Of a stretch of 30,631 bases of DNA, positions 29,753 to 30,631 are shown piece after piece (position 1 is the first letter of the stretch; every line of letters starts with the position of its first letter). The DNA comes from an uncultured Eubacteriales bacterium. GTDB lineage: Bacteria; Bacillota; Clostridia; Oscillospirales; Oscillospiraceae. The notes beneath the pieces are model-generated. The model was not told the origin of the DNA, did not search any database, and saw only the letters and a list, made by a program, of their open reading frames with translations. The stretch covers positions 1 through 30,631 of the forward strand of contig URLT01000009.1 of assembly GCA_900548795.1 (NCBI GenBank). Direction: 5' to 3'. The translations under genes and the position numbers were made by a program.

Positions 29753-30286
29753 ATGACACAGGCAAACGCAAAAACACAATCCAAGACGCTCCGCCGCCTG
29801 ATCGCGGCAGCCGTCTTTGCCGCAATGACCTGCGCGCTCACGGCGGCGCTCCCCATTCCGATGTTCAACGGCTATTTCAACCTCGGCGACACGATCGTGC
29901 TGCTCGGCGCGTTCCTGCTGGCCGGCCCCTACGGCGTGGCCGCGGCCGGGCTCGGCTCGGCCTGCGCCGACCTGCTGCTCGGCTACACCGTCTATGCCCC
30001 GGCGACGCTCGTCATCAAGGCGCTCGTCGCGCTGGCCGCCGGCGCGGTCTACCGCAAGCTGCCCAAGCGTCTGCCCGGCCTGCTGCTGGCGGCGGTCGCC
30101 GGCGAAATGACGATGTGCGCGGGCTATTTTGTCTTTGAATGCCTGATGTACGCCCCGGCGACGGCGTCGGCGAGCCTGCTTGCCACCAACCTGCCGCAGG
30201 CGGGCATCAACGCCGCGATCGCCGTGCTGCTGCTTTTGGCGCTGCGGCGCAGTCACCTTCTGGAAAAATGGGAAAGAGGCTTTTGA
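29753..30286 (+). CDS. ECF transporter S component
   Basis: A 177-residue membrane protein with about six helices. The sequence from FNGYFNLGDTIVLLGAFLLA through GLGSACADLLLGYTVYAPAT to LVIKALVALAAGAVYR matches the ECF S component family PF07155. S components bind a vitamin or other small substrate and hand it to the EcfA/EcfA'/EcfT module. No substrate motif or riboswitch was seen upstream, so the ligand is left open. It starts 40 bases after mrdA with a weak GAGAG-type ribosome binding site and may share its transcript. Confidence 0.85.
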   Translation: MTQANAKTQSKTLRRLIAAAVFAAMTCALTAALPIPMFNGYFNLGDTIVLLGAFLLAGPYGVAAAGLGSACADLLLGYTVYAPATLVIKALVALAAGAVYRKLPKRLPGLLLAAVAGEMTMCAGYFVFECLMYAPATASASLLATNLPQAGINAAIAVLLLLALRRSHLLEKWERGF

Positions 30287-30289
30287 ATC

Positions 30290-30631
30290 ATGATCAACGA
30301 GATCTGTGAACAGGCGCGGCAGGCTGCGGAGCTGCTGTGCGAGAGGGCGAAGCTCCGCGTGGGCGATTTGGTCGTCGTCGGCTGCTCCACGAGCGAGATC
30401 TGCGGCAGCCGGATCGGGACGGACTCCCGCCCCGAGGTCGCCGAGGCCGTGTTTCGGACGGTCTACGACGTGCTGCAAATGCACGGCGTCGAGCTGGCCG
30501 CCCAGTGCTGCGAGCATCTGAACCGCTGCCTCATCGTCGAGCGCCGCGCCGCGCAGGGGCGCGACCCGGTCAACGTCGTGCCCCAGCCCAAGGCGGGCGG
30601 CTCGTTCGCCACGGCGGCCTACCGCGCGTTT
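30290..30631 (+). CDS. DUF436/UPF0340 (TIGR01440) protein, 5' part
   Basis: The first 114 codons of a gene that leaves the window. The signatures VVGCSTSEICGSRIGTDS and ELAAQCCEHLNRCLIVERRA are those of the UPF0340/DUF436 family, a cytoplasmic Firmicute protein of about 180 residues with no known function. The ATG at 30290 lies 3 bases after the S-component stop codon, with GAAAGAGG about 11 bases upstream, so it is in the same transcript. Confidence 0.88.
   Translation, partial: MINEICEQARQAAELLCERAKLRVGDLVVVGCSTSEICGSRIGTDSRPEVAEAVFRTVYDVLQMHGVELAAQCCEHLNRCLIVERRAAQGRDPVNVVPQPKAGGSFATAAYRAF

Overview
The window is a GC-rich chromosomal segment of a Gram-positive anaerobe, most likely a clostridial gut bacterium of the Oscillospiraceae/Ruminococcaceae type. 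This rests on gene content (ParA/ParB with canonical parS, BioY and a second ECF-type S component, MtaB, a PflX-like radical SAM protein, hybrid-cluster-protein accessory genes, MreC/MreD/PBP2), on strong AGGAGG-type ribosome binding sites, and on GC-ending codon use. The taxonomic call is inference. gyrA, parAB and two perfect parS sites suggest the segment lies not far from the replication origin.

Layout. 1-3792 (+): the end of gyrA, a YcxB-like membrane protein, hemW, an unknown polytopic membrane protein and rpiB, closed by a terminator shared with the convergent gene. 3874-7162: a D,D-carboxypeptidase (-), mtaB (+) and bioY (-). 7251-9229 (+): a biotin-protein ligase lacking the DNA-binding domain, a nitroreductase-like protein and a 51-residue membrane protein. 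9230-10407: a gene-free island of repeats. 10408-15949 (-): a compact operon read parA, parB, a one-TM protein, serS, an aconitase-family hydratase. 16031-16927 (-): a PflX-like radical SAM gene bracketed by two perfect parS sites. 17012-19844 (+): rlmD, an SGNH hydrolase and a GNAT acetyltransferase. 19893-21515: a redox locus with a broken hcp remnant, its ferredoxin-like partner and a divergent Crp/Fnr regulator, with a palindrome at exactly -41.5 from the predicted start site. 21537-22232: an unknown protein with four 14-residue C-terminal repeats. 22233-23514: a second repeat island. 23515-30631 (+): a U32-family protein, maf, mreC, mreD, PBP2, an ECF S component and the start of a DUF436 protein.

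Notable structure. Three copies of a small non-coding element (161, 161 and 143 bp) carry 18-bp terminal inverted repeats and TA-like target duplications, so they look like an IS630/Tc1-type MITE family. One copy supplies the last 18 codons and stop of the SGNH hydrolase. Removing it on paper restores a four-base ATGA stop/start overlap with the downstream acetyltransferase gene, so it seems to have broken a translationally coupled pair. Eight copies of a palindromic repeat fill the two gene-free islands, in two core types that correlate with orientation, alongside 18-bp and 12-13-bp tandem arrays. I saw no CRISPR array, phage module, tRNA or rRNA. The most novel items are the MITE family and its effects, the mosaic repeat islands, the truncated hcp locus with its operator geometry, and the structured leader before the U32 gene.
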